This document shows positions 62,902 through 64,000 of a stretch of 64,000 nt of DNA, piece by piece. Origin of the DNA: Pseudomonas abieticivorans (lineage in GTDB: Bacteria; Pseudomonadota; Gammaproteobacteria; Pseudomonadales; Pseudomonadaceae). Under the pieces are notes generated by a model that was not told the origin of the DNA, did no database searches, and saw only the letters and a list, made by a program, of their open reading frames with translations. Both the position numbers and the translations under genes were made by a program. The DNA lies in contig NZ_CP094975.1 in assembly GCF_023509015.1 (NCBI RefSeq), positions 6,627,501 to 6,691,500 on the forward strand. The letters are read 5' to 3'. Each line of letters begins with the position of its first letter. Positions within the stretch are counted from its first letter, which is position 1.

Positions 62902-63720
62902 TCAGTCGCGGGCGGCCCTGGGCAAGATCATCTCGACAATGGCCCGCGCCACACCCTGTTGCGAGTTGCTGTCGGTCACGGCGCAGGCCTGCTCGCGCAC
63001 GCTGGCACTCGCTTGGCCCATGGCGATGGAGAACCCGGCGCGCTTGAACATGGCCACGTCGTTGGCACCATCGCCAATCACCGCCGTTTGCGCCAAGGGC
63101 ACGCCCACGTGTTCGGCCAGTGCAGCCAGGGCGTCGCCCTTGTTGGCCAGCAAGGCCGTCACATCCAGGTAGTAATCCTGGGAACGAACGCCTAACGCAT
63201 GGCCTTTGATCAGCGGCGCCAGGGTACGTTCAAGTTCAATCAGCAGGTCGAAGTCTTTGCTGCTCGCGACGATCTTGTCGACGCGGTCAAGGTAGGGGGT
63301 AAAGTCATCGACCAACGTGGGGCCGTAGCCCAAGGCATGTTGCTCGACGCTGGTGTAATCGCCATGCGTGTCCTTGAGCAGCCACAGGTCATCGGCGAAT
63401 ACCCAGACCGCCACCGGGTGGCGGGCGAACAGTTGGAGGCTGGCCCGCACCGCATCGACCGGGATCGGGTGGGTTACCAGGTAACTGCCGTCCGGGTTGA
63501 CCAAGGTGCCGCCATTGAACGCGGCAGTGGGCAGGTCGACCCCAAGCTCCAGCACCTGCGCGCGCATGGCCCTGGGCGGGCGGGCGCTGGCCAGGCTGAA
63601 CTGCACGCCGGCGGCACGCAATTGCGCCAAGGCATCACGCACCCGCGGGCCAATGCTGTGGTCGGGCATCAACAACGTGCCGTCCATGTCGCTCAGGACC
63701 AGTTTGATCGGTTCACTCAT
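62902..63720 (-). CDS. HAD-family phosphatase (Cof type)
   Basis: A 272-residue HAD-IIB phosphatase. LVLSDMDGTLL (Asp11, Asp13) is the nucleophile motif, and AVIGDGANDVAMFK is motif IV. It probably hydrolyses sugar phosphates or similar small phosphates. Its ATG overlaps the zwf stop (ATGA) and it is followed by GH15, so the three form one coupled operon. Confidence 0.88.
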   Translation of the reverse strand: MSEPIKLVLSDMDGTLLMPDHSIGPRVRDALAQLRAAGVQFSLASARPPRAMRAQVLELGVDLPTAAFNGGTLVNPDGSYLVTHPIPVDAVRASLQLFARHPVAVWVFADDLWLLKDTHGDYTSVEQHALGYGPTLVDDFTPYLDRVDKIVASSKDFDLLIELERTLAPLIKGHALGVRSQDYYLDVTALLANKGDALAALAEHVGVPLAQTAVIGDGANDVAMFKRAGFSIAMGQASASVREQACAVTDSNSQQGVARAIVEMILPRAARD

Positions 63721-64000
63721 CCCAGCGGATGCCAGACGCGACCGTCACGGCCGAGCAACTCGTCGGCCGCCTCCGGCCCGTCCTCGCCGGCTGCATAACT
63801 GTCCACCTTGCCGCCCTCGCGCCAGGCATCGAGGAACGGCTGCACGGCGCGCCAGCCGTTCTCGATGTTGTCGGCGCGCTGGAACAGCGTCTGGTCACCG
63901 GTCAGGCAGTCGTAGATCAAGGTTTCGTAGCCGGTGGACGGTTGCATCTGGAAAAAGTCTTTGTAGGCAAAGCCCAACTCCACGTTTTCCATTTCCAGCG
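63717..64000 (-). CDS. zwf: glucose-6-phosphate dehydrogenase (C-terminal end, partial)
   Basis: The last 94 or so codons of a gene running in from beyond the right edge. The segments ENVELGFAYKDFF, GYETLIYDCLTGDQTLFQRA and WRAVQPFLDAW are typical of the C-terminal domain of G6PDH. The enzyme makes 6-phosphogluconolactone and NADPH, feeding the Entner-Doudoroff route. Its stop overlaps the start of the HAD gene. The N-terminal half is not in the window. Confidence 0.88.
   Translation of the reverse strand, partial: LEMENVELGFAYKDFFQMQPSTGYETLIYDCLTGDQTLFQRADNIENGWRAVQPFLDAWREGGKVDSYAAGEDGPEAADELLGRDGRVWHPLG

Noticed and set aside
61416..63047. 543-codon plus-strand frame
   Set aside because: Antisense to GH15 and the end of the HAD gene, both with strong family motifs.

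Overview
The window looks like chromosomal DNA of a fluorescent Pseudomonas (P. fluorescens group). The evidence is the high GC content, many REP-type palindromes around the GTAGGAGCGGATTTATCCGCG core, OprD-family porins, a kynB-kynU-permease cluster in the P. aeruginosa kyn order, hppD, and zwf followed by a HAD phosphatase. No rRNA, tRNA, prophage, transposase, integrase or CRISPR array was seen. The DNA reads as ordinary chromosome with one small accessory pocket at about 27.4-30.6 kb.

Layout. 0-3.5 kb: a DUF1289 protein, a DUF4239-like membrane protein, a secreted sulfatase, an isochorismatase-family hydrolase, then the C-terminal remnant of a DyP-type peroxidase among REP elements. 3.9-10.9 kb: a divergent four-gene envelope set, with an MMPL/RND transporter and a YCF48-like beta-propeller on the minus strand and DUF1302 and DUF1329 proteins on the plus strand. 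This set is the best candidate for a poorly described system. 11-17.2 kb: a LysR regulator, three MFS transporters and a DUF2817 peptidase. 17.4-19.5 kb: phosphatidylcholine synthase, a membrane-anchored ABM-domain protein and a second DUF4239-like protein. 20-27.4 kb: an amidohydrolase-YdcZ-OprD operon with a divergent LysR gene, then an MFS-oxidoreductase pair with its own LysR.

27.4-30.6 kb is the accessory pocket. It holds decayed sequence, an orphan protein with a PD-(D/E)XK nuclease signature, a strongly structured RNA leader, a small ORF whose 3' half is made of repeat DNA, and a DUF3077 protein. 30.6-34.4 kb: a YeeE/YedE transporter, a LysR-MFS divergent pair and a small-molecule kinase. 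34.6-40 kb: the kynurenine cluster (kynR, kynB, kynU, OprD porin, amino-acid permease). As read here, kynU carries a +1 frameshift. 40-47.7 kb: an MFS transporter, class I fructose-bisphosphate aldolase, an aldo/keto reductase with a divergent TetR gene and a clear palindromic operator, a FUSC-type efflux protein and TrmK.

48-52.9 kb: a ProP-like transporter, a 51-residue DUF2986 protein and the overlapping ybhP-clsB-ybhN operon for phospholipids. 52.9-54.0 kb: eleven tandem copies of a REP-doublet unit with a near-exact 105-bp period. 54-64 kb: an alcohol dehydrogenase with a divergent AraC regulator, a CSS-motif sensor with no EAL domain, hppD, a TSUP transporter, nudC, a dienoyl-CoA-isomerase-like crotonase, and an overlapping zwf-HAD-GH15 operon cut by the window edge.

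All calls rest on reading the sequence and on recalled family features. No database search was run.
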